Source: Burkholderia sp. SRS-46 (GTDB taxonomy: Bacteria; Pseudomonadota; Gammaproteobacteria; Burkholderiales; Burkholderiaceae). Taken from it: a DNA stretch of 64,000 nucleotides. Below, piece by piece: positions 19,388-26,848 of this stretch (position 1 is the stretch's first letter; the number at the start of each line of letters is the position of its first letter). The notes under the pieces are model-generated. The model was not told where the DNA came from and ran no database searches. It was given only the letters and a program-made list of their open reading frames with translations. Position numbers and translations under genes: made by a program. Location: the NCBI RefSeq assembly GCF_004343775.1, contig NZ_PTXL01000001.1, positions 868,001-932,000 on the forward strand, read 5' to 3'.

Positions 19388-19690
19388 CTATTCAGCGCCA
19401 GTGATGAGGAAGTCGTCGCGGTTGCGGCCTGCGATCCATCGCGGCGCTCTCCCGCGCCCGCTCCATGTCGCCCCCGATAACGGGTCGCGGTATTTCTGCG
19501 CAACGGGACTTCTTTGCGAGCGCCGGACTTGCTTGGCGCGTGCGCCGAATATATCGTCGGGCGTAATGCCGAATTCAAGAACGGCGGCGCGTAGCTTGGC
19601 AATGACCACGCTTGCTTCTTCCCTCCGCATCGCCTCCGCCTGCTGCTGCAATTGCCGGATCTGGTTTTGTAGCTCTTGCAAAGTCGTCAC
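19388..19690 (-). CDS. H-NS-family nucleoid protein (GTG start)
   Basis: Read from GTG at 19690, six bases after a GAGGA ribosome site, this 100-residue protein has an N-terminal coiled coil (TTLQELQNQIRQLQQQAEAM). Its C-terminal H-NS DNA-binding domain reads KYRDPLSGATWSGRGRAPRW, close to the RGRAP motif that inserts in the minor groove of AT-rich DNA. H-NS proteins on islands silence incoming genes and can lower the cost of the element. Length is typical of betaproteobacterial H-NS. It stands alone on the minus strand. The 230 bp between int and this gene contain no gene. Confidence 0.85.
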   Translation of the reverse strand: MTTLQELQNQIRQLQQQAEAMRREEASVVIAKLRAAVLEFGITPDDIFGARAKQVRRSQRSPVAQKYRDPLSGATWSGRGRAPRWIAGRNRDDFLITGAE

Positions 19691-19945
19691 TGTTGGTCCT
19701 CGACAATAGATACCTAGATTGAGGGAGGCACGGCAACGCCGCAAACCGACGTGGCCATTCGTCTAGGGTTGCCGAACCGGCTCCTGCGTCATCGCGAACA
19801 CCGAACAGAACTAGAAGCGAATTGCCAATGGCAGTCGGAATCAGAGCAACCTGTAGCTCAACATGGCAGCTAAGCGACGTGACGAACTAAAAATGGGTCG
19901 TAAATGCCGTGTCCTTGAATGCATCATAGCGCGACGATTCAAGCC

Positions 19946-20191
19946 ATGGCAAGAGTCTCGGGAAAACTTGATAAGGACGGAAACCTTGTGTCGCTCGGCG
20001 CGGCAATTCGCGCTCGCCGCAAGGAACTGGAGATGTCTCAAGAGGCGCTGGCCGATTTTGCAGAGATCGACCGCTCGCACATGGGCAAGATCGAACGCGG
20101 TGAGCGAAACGTCACCTTCATGAACATCGTCCGCATTGCGCGAGCGATGCAAGTCCTTCCCTCTGAGCTACTGCGCGACGCTGGTCTGTAG
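19946..20191 (+). CDS. XRE-family helix-turn-helix regulator
   Basis: An 81-residue single-domain protein with a full Cro/C1-type helix-turn-helix: LGAAIRARRKELEMSQEALA, then DFAEIDRSHMGKIERGERNV and MNIVRIARAMQVLPSELLRD. It lacks any effector domain. The family binds operator DNA as a dimer and usually controls the element that carries it; the target here is unknown. The chosen ATG at 19946 gives the shortest complete form (an ATG at 19919 is possible). The 306 bp downstream to 20497 show no convincing gene. Confidence 0.83.
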   Translation: MARVSGKLDKDGNLVSLGAAIRARRKELEMSQEALADFAEIDRSHMGKIERGERNVTFMNIVRIARAMQVLPSELLRDAGL

Positions 20192-20497
20192 GCGCGGGCA
20201 GCATGTCACTCGATGGCGGCATTCGCTAACGGGTGAATGCCGATCTCCTCGATCGACTCGACCTCATTTCCTTCCGGAAAATTCGTGGCATGGTGCCACG
20301 CCGGCGCGAGTCGGAATTCCCCCCATGTGGTCCCGCGCATCGCATTGAGGCAATTGGGCAACTCGACTGCCGGAAGCGTTTCTGAGCCGCCAGGACGCCA
20401 AGGCTACACGTGCGCGATCGGGTAAAGTATCGGCTTCGTAGGGGTATGTACTGAGAGAGCAGTGTCGCCCCGTTCGACAATCAGAGATAACAAATTC

Positions 20498-20929
20498 ATG
20501 AGCGAAAACCGATATACCTACGGGGCTCGTCAGAGTCTCACGCCCGCTGACCTGTTCGTGTTCGTGGCGTTGGATGAAACCCAGAAGCAGCTTGGGTTCG
20601 ATGATCTTGCCAGTGCAGCAGTCATATTGCTTGGTCAGAACGACGTGCCGGTTGCCGGAAAGCTCGGCGGTGCCGTGGCAGGAACATCGGTTGTATCCAT
20701 TGCGGCCCGCAAAATGCTGCCGTTCACTCTCAGAATGCGTCTTCCCACTATCACGAAGGCGGGTTTGGGTGGTCTACGGATCGCAATGACTCGGAGCCTC
20801 GGAGCGTTCGTCGGCCGGGCGATTCCCGTTGTCGGCGTAGTGTTGCTGTCGAAGGATGCAATCCTCATCATGCGGAACACCGTTGTGTCTTACAACCGGA
20901 TCGTGAAACCAGAGGATCGGGTGCTGTAA
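20498..20929 (+). CDS. STM2901-like small membrane protein
   Basis: A 143-residue protein, MSENRYTYGARQSLTPADLF, followed by VALDETQKQLGFDDLASAAV and two hydrophobic glycine-rich stretches (GKLGGAVAGTSVVSIAARK, and IPVVGVVLLSKDAILIM near the C-terminus). It resembles the uncharacterised STM2901 family named after a Salmonella SPI-1-linked gene; this is from memory of the family. The stop overlaps the start of the next gene (TAATG), so the two are translationally coupled. A Salmonella-like pairing with a DUF1493 protein supports a shared function, still unknown. Confidence 0.65.
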   Translation: MSENRYTYGARQSLTPADLFVFVALDETQKQLGFDDLASAAVILLGQNDVPVAGKLGGAVAGTSVVSIAARKMLPFTLRMRLPTITKAGLGGLRIAMTRSLGAFVGRAIPVVGVVLLSKDAILIMRNTVVSYNRIVKPEDRVL

Positions 20930-21300
20930 TGGCAGATGCGACTTGGGATCAACTGGAAGCATTCGCCCGCGAAGAACTGGGCAAGCCGATCTTTGGCGGT
21001 CCGTTGAAATTGACGCCGGATAGCCGGATCGAGGAAGACCTCCGCTTGACTGGCCTCGATGCCGTCGAGTTCATCGACAAATGGGCCGAGACGTTCAGCG
21101 TTGAGGCTCAGGGCTTTCCATACAACCGATACTTTGGCCCCGAGAGTCTCGACATAATCAAGTCCGTTCTTGGGTTGTTCTCAAAGAAGCATCGAGACCC
21201 GGAGCTTGTCCCGCTGACTCTCGGGATGCTGGCCGAAGCGATGCGCCGGGGTCGTTGGAACACGGCCGAGATTGAGGCGTGGGCGGGCGAGAGGAACTAG
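20929..21300 (+). CDS. DUF1493-family protein, acyl-carrier-like
   Basis: A 123-residue acidic protein with the DUF1493 pattern LTPDSRIEEDLRLTGLDAVE, then FIDKWAETFSVEAQGFPYNR and YFGPESLD. The segment aligns by eye with the helix-2 motif of acyl carrier proteins (D-S-L-D-T-V-E), but the phosphopantetheine-bearing Ser position is Gly here. It is therefore probably not a conventional carrier protein. It overlaps the STM2901-like gene by one base and ends one base before the convergent recombinase gene. Function unknown. Confidence 0.7.
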   Translation: MADATWDQLEAFAREELGKPIFGGPLKLTPDSRIEEDLRLTGLDAVEFIDKWAETFSVEAQGFPYNRYFGPESLDIIKSVLGLFSKKHRDPELVPLTLGMLAEAMRRGRWNTAEIEAWAGERN

Positions 21301-21301
21301 T

Positions 21302-21907
21302 TCACTCGCTGGTTGGGTTGGTTGAATTCAGTGCGCGGGAGATGGTGGCAACCCCCACACCAAAGTGATCGGCCAGGGCTCGCACAGAGCCCCCGTGTTC
21401 TGCGTGATATGCACGAACTTCCGCGTAATCGACGGCGTGCTTACGCCCCTTGTACTTCCCGGCCTCCTTGGCGACTGCGATTCCTCGGGCCTGCATTTCG
21501 CGGCGGTTTCGGTAATCGGCTTCACCTTGAGCGGCCATGAATGCCAGGATGGCGTCCCGGACGGCCTTGCGGGTTGGGTCGGTCTCTTGCCCGTCGAACA
21601 CCATACCGTTGAGCGTGCATTCCACGCGGACGCCCTTGGCTATCAAGCGCTGCATTGTCGCGTGGAGTTCGTCGTAGCGGCGAGAGATTCGATCAAGCCA
21701 GCGCACCACCAGGACACCGCCCTTACGTAAGTCGCGCTCTACGTGTTGCCACTGTTCCCGTTCGGACGGAGGCACGTGATACCCGCTCACACCCTCATCA
21801 ATGAACACGTCGTCGCGATCAATGCCTTGCTCGGCGGCGTCGGCGTATTGGCTCACGGCTGTTTGCCCGTCAAGGGTTGATACCCGCCCGTAATAGATTC
21901 GTCGCAT
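21302..21907 (-). CDS. Serine recombinase (resolvase/invertase family)
   Basis: The 201-residue product starts MRRIYYGRVSTLDGQTAVSQ, with nucleophile Ser10 in GRVST. The catalytic domain has DEGVSGYHVPPSEREQW and VVRWLDRISRRYDELHATMQ, and a C-terminal helix-turn-helix reads VRALADHFGVGVATISRALN. Length is normal for small resolvases and DNA invertases (Tn3/Pin type). It converges on the DUF1493 gene with a 1-bp gap. Whether it resolves, inverts or is a relic of another element is not shown; no obvious paired recombination sites were recognised. Confidence 0.9.
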   Translation of the reverse strand: MRRIYYGRVSTLDGQTAVSQYADAAEQGIDRDDVFIDEGVSGYHVPPSEREQWQHVERDLRKGGVLVVRWLDRISRRYDELHATMQRLIAKGVRVECTLNGMVFDGQETDPTRKAVRDAILAFMAAQGEADYRNRREMQARGIAVAKEAGKYKGRKHAVDYAEVRAYHAEHGGSVRALADHFGVGVATISRALNSTNPTSE

Positions 21908-22041
21908 TCGGTGTTCGCGTCGTTCCGTTGATGTGTTGTTCCGAATTATAAGGCGTTTCGAAATGCTGTCAACTTTATCGGAACGGAAGTGTTGCGGCGC
22001 CACCTGTTCGCCACGGGTATACCTAAACGGAACGGATCGGA

Positions 22042-22227
22042 TCAGTGTTCGCCTAGGCTAACCGAGGCAGCGATTTGTTCATCGCTGAATTGCTGGGAGG
22101 GCGGGAGTCGATTACCGACCTGTCGGACTGTCGCTCCAAGCGCGTAAGCGTCAGTTACCCGGCGCAAAGTGACCCTCAGTAAATCTGCCGTTGCCGATGG
22201 CCATTCACCGAGCTGAGTAGCAGTCAT
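22042..22227 (-). CDS. Possible small hypothetical protein
   Basis: A 61-residue reading MTATQLGEWPSATADLLRVT ending DEQIAASVSLGEH has protein-like composition rather than the Arg-rich look of antisense frames. The ribosome site is weak and no family is recognised. It lies in the 519-bp gap between the recombinase and the DUF5677 gene, which otherwise shows only inverted repeats. Confidence 0.25.
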   Translation of the reverse strand: MTATQLGEWPSATADLLRVTLRRVTDAYALGATVRQVGNRLPPSQQFSDEQIAASVSLGEH

Positions 22228-22347
22228 TCACGGATCGTGGAAATCTAACACCGGCGGTAGCTGGGTGGATAGTCAAGTCATCTTCGCATCGCGCATCTTT
22301 CCTATCGGGCACGATATTACAATAGAGCGATATTTGCTGCGATGCGG

Positions 22348-22367
22348 AGTTGGCTGCTCAGCCAACT
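22348..22367. promoter_or_regulatory. Inverted repeat upstream of the DUF5677 gene
   Basis: AGTTGGCTGCTCAGCCAACT is a 9-bp inverted repeat with a 2-bp centre, 60 bp before the DUF5677 start. A looser copy with the same outer bases, AGTTGACTGGGGAACCAACT, lies at 22407-22426 immediately before the ATG and covers the ribosome site. The pair could be an operator controlling the gene. Confidence 0.4.
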
Positions 22368-22426
22368 GTCCGCGTCCGCAGAACCCTCGCGAATGCGGTG
22401 CGCAATAGTTGACTGGGGAACCAACT

Positions 22427-23485
22427 ATGAAAAGCTTTCGAGAAATGATCGCCGAATACTTGGACGACCATCCGAAGAAAAAGAAGTTGATTGCTGATGC
22501 CGACATTGACCGGTGGCTGGCCGAGAACGCCGACGAGATGATCGGTAAATTCTCAGATCAGCTTGCGCAGGATTTGGATAGCAAACAACGAGAGTTTGTT
22601 GGAGGCATCCATTCCGAGCTGGCTGGATTTCATCAGAGATTATTTGAGAATTGGCACGCTCCTTTGACTCGATTGGACTCTCTTATCGCAATGTGTATGG
22701 AGATCGGAAGCGAAATCAACGCAGAGTATAGATCCTCCGGGAAGTATTCGCCGTCGTCGCGAAGAAACATTACGATTCGACTCCATACTCGTGCCGTTCA
22801 AATCGCGAACGAGGTTTCTTGCCTGCTAAAGGGAGGATATGCAGACGGAGCGATGGCGCGTTGGAGATCGTTACATGAAACAACGGTGATCTTGGCGTTT
22901 CTAAGCAGGCACGACGATATACTTTCCTCGCGCTTTGTGGACTTTCAGGCAATCATCCGTGTAAAGGCCGCAACCGAATACAACGAACACCACGCCGAAC
23001 TTGGTTTCGAGCCGTTTGATCAGGCAACGCTTGCACAATATCAAACAGAGCGTGACGCAATGCTCGCGAAGTACGGTCAGCAGTTCGCTAGCGAAAATGG
23101 ATGGGCAACCGACGTGCTCAAGCAGAAAAGAGTTACGTTCAAAGATATTGAAAGGCTTGTCGATCTGAGCCATCTTCGTCCTCAGTATGGCTTTGCCAGT
23201 AAGAACATCCATTCTGGGGTCGATAGCATCGGGTGCAAGCTCGCACTTTCGATGTCTAGTCAAGAAACCTTACTAGCCGGACCGTCCAACGAGGGGCTAA
23301 TAGAGCCAACCCAATGCACAAGTTACTCTCTTATCATTGCGACCAGCGAGCTTATAGACACGGCCCCGCATGATGAGCGGTCGATTATGGAAGGGGTGCT
23401 GTGGCGTTGGCACGAACGGCTCAAGGCAGAGTTGACTGATGCAGAGGCTGCTCTTCGCCAGCGCGGGGGCAACGTTGATGATTAA
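22427..23485 (+). CDS. DUF5677 domain-containing protein
   Basis: A 352-residue protein starting MKSFREMIAEYLDDHPKKKK, with a charged helical N-terminus and a core that fits DUF5677: RLHTRAVQIANEVSCLLKGG, ADGAMARWRSLHETTVILAF and LRPQYGFASKNIHSGVDSIG. The ATG at 22427 follows GGGGA by 7 bp; a TTG at 22409 is the other option. DUF5677 proteins are uncharacterised and often occur on islands near defence or toxin genes. Codon use is clearly less GC-rich than core genes, consistent with transfer. It converges on the DUF3644 gene. Confidence 0.72.
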   Translation: MKSFREMIAEYLDDHPKKKKLIADADIDRWLAENADEMIGKFSDQLAQDLDSKQREFVGGIHSELAGFHQRLFENWHAPLTRLDSLIAMCMEIGSEINAEYRSSGKYSPSSRRNITIRLHTRAVQIANEVSCLLKGGYADGAMARWRSLHETTVILAFLSRHDDILSSRFVDFQAIIRVKAATEYNEHHAELGFEPFDQATLAQYQTERDAMLAKYGQQFASENGWATDVLKQKRVTFKDIERLVDLSHLRPQYGFASKNIHSGVDSIGCKLALSMSSQETLLAGPSNEGLIEPTQCTSYSLIIATSELIDTAPHDERSIMEGVLWRWHERLKAELTDAEAALRQRGGNVDD

Positions 23486-23560
23486 ACTAACCGCATTTCT
23501 GGGATATGCGTAAGGAAGATCGGATCTTGCGATCCGCTAGCATGCTAGGCTTGCGTTTGT

Positions 23561-24634
23561 TTATTGGGGGGAATTCCGACGAAATTGATTTCGATATTCA
23601 TACCAAATGACATTCATATCTAGACCCTCGGTTAGTGCGTCTTTAATCCGAGTGTATGCATTATCTGAGAAGCGCATAAATTTGCTTTTGCCAAATTCAA
23701 ATGTATGGCGACACCCATCATCTTCGTCGATCTTGAAGTGCCATCTGAGTGCTTTCGCCCTAGGTTCAGTAAGTTCCAGCTTTTTGGCTAAATCAGATGC
23801 ACCCAAGTAAAACTTCTTTCGAAGATCTACCTCACGAACTGCTGCTGCGGCCTCAGGATCATCGCCGCCGATATATCGAATCGGCGCACCATCCTTCTTG
23901 GAAAACTGGACCTTTAGGGTAACACCTTCGCCTGTTTGGCTCGTGGAAATTGTGAGCAGGCGGGGAAAAACCTTCCCAATCGTCTCGCCGGATCTTATCG
24001 CTTTTTCAATCCGGTCAATGTCCTTCTCGCTGATTTCAACGTTGTCGGATATCAACGCCTCCATCGCCAAAAGTGACCTGACTCGTGCACGCGCCTCGTC
24101 ACGATGCCTCTTGCCGGGTCGAAGCAACTGTCCGATCAACTCGTACTCTTTGTCTATGAGGAATTCGAGATCACCTGACGGCTTCGTCGAGACCGGAAGG
24201 ACGCGCGATGGAATATAGCTGTGAAGATCCGTATCGAGCGCTTGCTTTAGGTAAGCGTCGAACGCTGTTATCAGCGCCCGAGTATGCATATATAGCAACT
24301 CCTCAGACACAAACAAGAACCAGTGCTGACTGGCGTCTCTCAGTGCATCTACGGTGCGCATTATTCCTGCATTCTCTTCCGAGAGTCCGCCGCCTTGCCG
24401 GCACAATCTAAGGCATTTTTCGAAGCCAATTGACATGCCAGTAGATTTGTCAAATACTTGGACCCTTCGTTGAACGAGCGCGGCCTTTAACAGCATTTCG
24501 CACGCATGCTGCAAATGCAACAAGGTTGTGCATACCCGTCCCTCATCTTCAAATGAGTTGAATGAAGTCATTGCAATCTTGATAGATGCAATAGCCTTTC
24601 CTCTCAAAGTTCGCGCATCCCGTACAAGTTTCAT
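23561..24634 (-). CDS. DUF3644 protein with a HEPN-like R-x4-H motif
   Basis: A 357-residue protein, MKLVRDARTLRGKAIASIKI, then SFNSFEDEGRVCTTLLHLQH and ACEMLLKAALVQRR, a pattern of the DUF3644 family. Residues 96-104 read DALRDASQH, giving Arg99-x4-His104 on a helix followed by aromatic residues. This matches the catalytic R-x4-6-H signature of HEPN ribonucleases. The C-terminal part (LGASDLAKKLELTEPRAKAL) looks like a DNA-binding winged helix. It is the last gene of the darT operon, overlapping the Cys-rich small gene by 86 bases. The HEPN assignment is inference. Confidence 0.72.
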   Translation of the reverse strand: MKLVRDARTLRGKAIASIKIAMTSFNSFEDEGRVCTTLLHLQHACEMLLKAALVQRRVQVFDKSTGMSIGFEKCLRLCRQGGGLSEENAGIMRTVDALRDASQHWFLFVSEELLYMHTRALITAFDAYLKQALDTDLHSYIPSRVLPVSTKPSGDLEFLIDKEYELIGQLLRPGKRHRDEARARVRSLLAMEALISDNVEISEKDIDRIEKAIRSGETIGKVFPRLLTISTSQTGEGVTLKVQFSKKDGAPIRYIGGDDPEAAAAVREVDLRKKFYLGASDLAKKLELTEPRAKALRWHFKIDEDDGCRHTFEFGKSKFMRFSDNAYTRIKDALTEGLDMNVIWYEYRNQFRRNSPQ

Positions 24635-24731
24635 CTTGATATTTATTTGTGCAGGCTGACACCATATAAAATGGGGCGATTTCCTCAGGGCTGGATACCC
24701 TGTTCTTTAGAGCATCGACGGTGCTGCTCAC
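24549..24731 (-). CDS. Cysteine-rich 60-residue protein between antitoxin and DUF3644 genes
   Basis: A GTG start overlaps the stop of the NADAR gene as GTGA, a classic coupling signal. The 60-residue product contains ACTNKYQDETCTGCANFERK and GYCIYQDCNDF, five cysteines in a C-x6-C-x2-C-x8-C-x4-C pattern that could bind zinc or an iron-sulfur cluster. Composition is Asn/Lys/Tyr/Asp-rich, unlike antisense readings. It overlaps the DUF3644 start by 86 bases in another frame, which is unusual and the main reason for caution. No family recognised. Confidence 0.45.
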   Translation of the reverse strand: MSSTVDALKNRVSSPEEIAPFYMVSACTNKYQDETCTGCANFERKGYCIYQDCNDFIQLI

Positions 24732-25417
24732 GAACGGAAGAGCGAACTCTGTTTCTCCTCGCGCAACCGGTAAGCGTCACTCGTGACCGCAAGAAACGAT
24801 TGTGGAGACTCCAATGCCTCGCTCAGCTTGTCCGCTTGCACAAGACTCGCAAACAGTGCCGCCGAATACGCCTGGCAGTTCAGAGACTTGGATGGGTTGA
24901 ACACAATGTCTGTGAAGCCGCCGGCATGCGAAAGTGCAGGCCACAAATGACGATTTTTCGCCAAGGCGTTGACGTAAAGCCAATCGTAGAAATACGTCAC
25001 TGGCCGCAGCGGGAACTCAGTCTTCAAGAAGCTGAACTTGAGCAGTCGGCCTGACGTCTTCAGGCGCACATCACGCTTGGCTGTTCGGGAGTCGACCTCA
25101 AGCAGCTCCCGGTAAGGGCCGCCATGTTCAAACACCTTGCTGGCTTGGAACGCAATTTCAACAGAGAAAGTACGGTTGTACTTAAGCGTTGTGAACTTCA
25201 GGTTGAACGCGCTCAGCGCAACGCCATCTGGGTCCGGCGACTTGCTTGAAATTTCCAGTAGATCGTTCAAACCTGCCTTGGCGGCCTGCTCGTGTAACGA
25301 CGCAATGGATCGCTGGGCCTGGCTCAACGCCATGCCCGGGAACCATTGAAAATCGACTTGCACCTCCTGCACGCCGATCGTCGAAGAACAGGGTATGAAA
25401 ACAGGTCGGGTTGCCAC
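24728..25417 (-). CDS. NADAR-family antitoxin paired with DarT
   Basis: The 229-residue product starts at GTG 25417, seven bases after the darT stop and following GGAAG. It has LLEISSKSPDPDGVALSAFN, then FSVEIAFQASKVFEHGGPYR, ELLEVDSRTAKRD and FPLRPVTYFYDWLYVNALAK. The E-x-A-F-Q-x-S-K segment corresponds to the conserved NADAR (YbiA-type) motif that binds ADP-ribosylated substrate. NADAR proteins next to DarT1 remove ADP-ribose from DNA and so act as antitoxins. Position directly after the toxin with tight spacing supports this. An upstream start at 25561 is unlikely, as it would overlap darT. Confidence 0.78.
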   Translation of the reverse strand: MATRPVFIPCSSTIGVQEVQVDFQWFPGMALSQAQRSIASLHEQAAKAGLNDLLEISSKSPDPDGVALSAFNLKFTTLKYNRTFSVEIAFQASKVFEHGGPYRELLEVDSRTAKRDVRLKTSGRLLKFSFLKTEFPLRPVTYFYDWLYVNALAKNRHLWPALSHAGGFTDIVFNPSKSLNCQAYSAALFASLVQADKLSEALESPQSFLAVTSDAYRLREEKQSSLFRS

Positions 25418-25424
25418 GGACGAT

Positions 25425-26033
25425 TCACTTCCAATGATGATGGTCGGAGCGCGGCCCCTCCCAACCCGTTGTAAATGGCAACGGATGGTACTCGGCCGCC
25501 AGTTTGTTGCGAGAAGCCCAGTCCTCAACATGCACGCGAACGAAATAGCGCGGCTCAACAATGTCGCACACTAGAACTTCGGCCTGCGGGTTCGTCGGCA
25601 AAGATCCATGCAAGCCCATTTCGGCACGCGTTGGTTTGCCGGGGATTTCCGCAAATATCCCGGTGATTCCGGGCAATCCGGTGCGCTGCTCCAGCGGCAC
25701 AAGGCGTGCGGCGTTACTTGCGGCGTTCTGAGCCGAAAAAATGCATGGCTTTTCCCAGAGGATCGCCGGAGAGCACTCGATGACCGCCCAGTCCACGTCC
25801 GGGTTGTTGCAACGTATCGGATAGAACATCTTATAGTTCGGCCATCCGATCGTGAAACAACTTGCGTTCAGATAGCCGTCGTGGCGGTACGCGTCATTGT
25901 ATTCAAACAACCAATTCTTGGCGACTAGCGTACTTCGGGGAACGATACCGTTCGCGATGATGGAAGCTAGATTGCTAAGACGAGTAAAGTGGACAACGTT
26001 GGCGATGCCGCGCGTCGCGACGAAGTTCTGCAT
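25425..26033 (-). CDS. darT: DarT-family DNA ADP-ribosyltransferase toxin
   Basis: A 202-residue protein matching DarT (DUF4433) throughout. The N-terminal NAD-binding segment is NVVHFTRLSNLASIIANGIV. The central region has HDGYLNASCFTIGWPNYKMF and DWAVIECSPAILW. The catalytic glutamate lies in TNPQAEVLVCDIV near the C-terminus. DarT enzymes attach ADP-ribose to bases of single-stranded DNA and stop replication of host or phage; DarT1-type enzymes paired with NADAR partners are reported to act on guanine. Start ATG follows GAGAGA. It is the first gene of a four-gene minus-strand operon. Confidence 0.88.
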   Translation of the reverse strand: MQNFVATRGIANVVHFTRLSNLASIIANGIVPRSTLVAKNWLFEYNDAYRHDGYLNASCFTIGWPNYKMFYPIRCNNPDVDWAVIECSPAILWEKPCIFSAQNAASNAARLVPLEQRTGLPGITGIFAEIPGKPTRAEMGLHGSLPTNPQAEVLVCDIVEPRYFVRVHVEDWASRNKLAAEYHPLPFTTGWEGPRSDHHHWK

Positions 26034-26552
26034 GATGGTCTCTCTCGATTTGATTGTTTTGCTCGCGCCCCCGCGATTGGTCTAAGAATAGTCCGGCAAA
26101 TGCATTGGCGCGATTAGGGAGAACCGCGAGGAGCGGGAGTAGGCGTGTTTTCTGAGCAGACTGCCGCGAGTAGGGAAATGGTCGGCATGTGCGACCTGGG
26201 CCGACCGAAATCATCATCGCTTGACCGTCCGTTTCCTGGACGAACCTGACGTTCGGACGTCTATCGGGAATTTGTCGTAAAGCGCCCGCAGAGCCCGGAA
26301 TCGGGTCCGCGCTCGACGTCCTGAGTTGATCCGGGACGGACGCTTGGTACGCGCGGAAGCCAGGCATCGATATCGCGCTCCTAAGGGGCGCACAAACAGC
26401 CTCACAGACCGCGCTGCCAGAACAACTTCACGATCCGGAATAAACCCACACACGGTAGTGGGACCTATATCCCGGTTGCTTGCTTTCTGATAGCCGATCC
26501 TCGTTACCGGTGCGCATTTCCGGACAGGTTGTGACAGACTCCCCGCCGCTAC
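26034..26552. other. Gap before attR with no convincing gene
   Basis: The region holds the expected promoter of the darT operon and otherwise only Arg/Pro-rich readings on both strands that lack ribosome sites. No repeat or RNA gene was recognised. Confidence 0.4.
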
Positions 26553-26594
26553 AAGCCCACAGCGTGGCGCTGGTCTAAGCGACCCCGTGGGCTT
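26553..26594 (+). repeat. Long hairpin near the right island end
   Basis: AAGCCCAC (26553-26560) pairs perfectly with GTGGGCTT (26587-26594) across 26 nt, followed by a pyrimidine-rich stretch. It may be a weak terminator or part of a small RNA. Confidence 0.3.
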
Positions 26595-26765
26595 TCCTGC
26601 TTTCGCGCAGGGCACGCGCATGCTCGCCTCTGTTTTTTCCGCCCGCCCGACAACCCGGAGACTAGCCGGAATGGCCCGTGGTACACTGGCCCCCACTGTG
26701 TCAATTGACGCGGCGGTTTCGACCGACACACTCCCCGGAAAGCCTTATTCCACCGTGGGTTCGAA

Positions 26766-26792
26766 GAGGTTCAAATCCTCTCGCCCCGACCA
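26766..26792 (+). repeat. attR: second copy of the tRNA-Pro 3' end
   Basis: Identical for 27 bases to 17400-17426. The upstream sequence is not tRNA-like, so only the 3' piece is present. A strong terminator lies 30 bp beyond, probably the original tRNA-Pro terminator. Confidence 0.9.
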
Positions 26793-26821
26793 AGTCAAAT
26801 CAAGCACTTAGCTTGTTACGG

Positions 26822-26848
26822 AAGACCGGCGAAAGCCGGTCTTTTCGT
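26822..26848 (+). terminator. Intrinsic terminator, probably native to tRNA-Pro
   Basis: Stem AAGACCGGC/GCCGGTCTT with a GAAA tetraloop and TTTTCGTTTT tail. Before island entry it would have lain 30 bp after the tRNA CCA end. Confidence 0.8.

Larger units (their letters stand above)
17427..26792. mobile_element. Genomic island integrated at tRNA-Pro (9.4 kb)
   Basis: The element is bounded by 27-bp perfect repeats (attL 17400-17426, attR 26766-26792), begins with a tyrosine integrase transcribed inward from the tRNA, and has visibly lower GC than the flanking core genes. Cargo consists of an H-NS-like protein, an XRE regulator, an STM2901/DUF1493 pair, a serine recombinase, a DUF5677 protein and a darT-NADAR-Cys-rich-DUF3644 operon. 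No replication, conjugation or phage structural gene is visible, so it is probably mobilised by another element or by excision alone. Confidence 0.88.

Noticed and set aside
20226..20480. Small open frames in both directions between the XRE and STM2901-like genes
   Set aside because: No ribosome site, no family and the two strands look equally weak.
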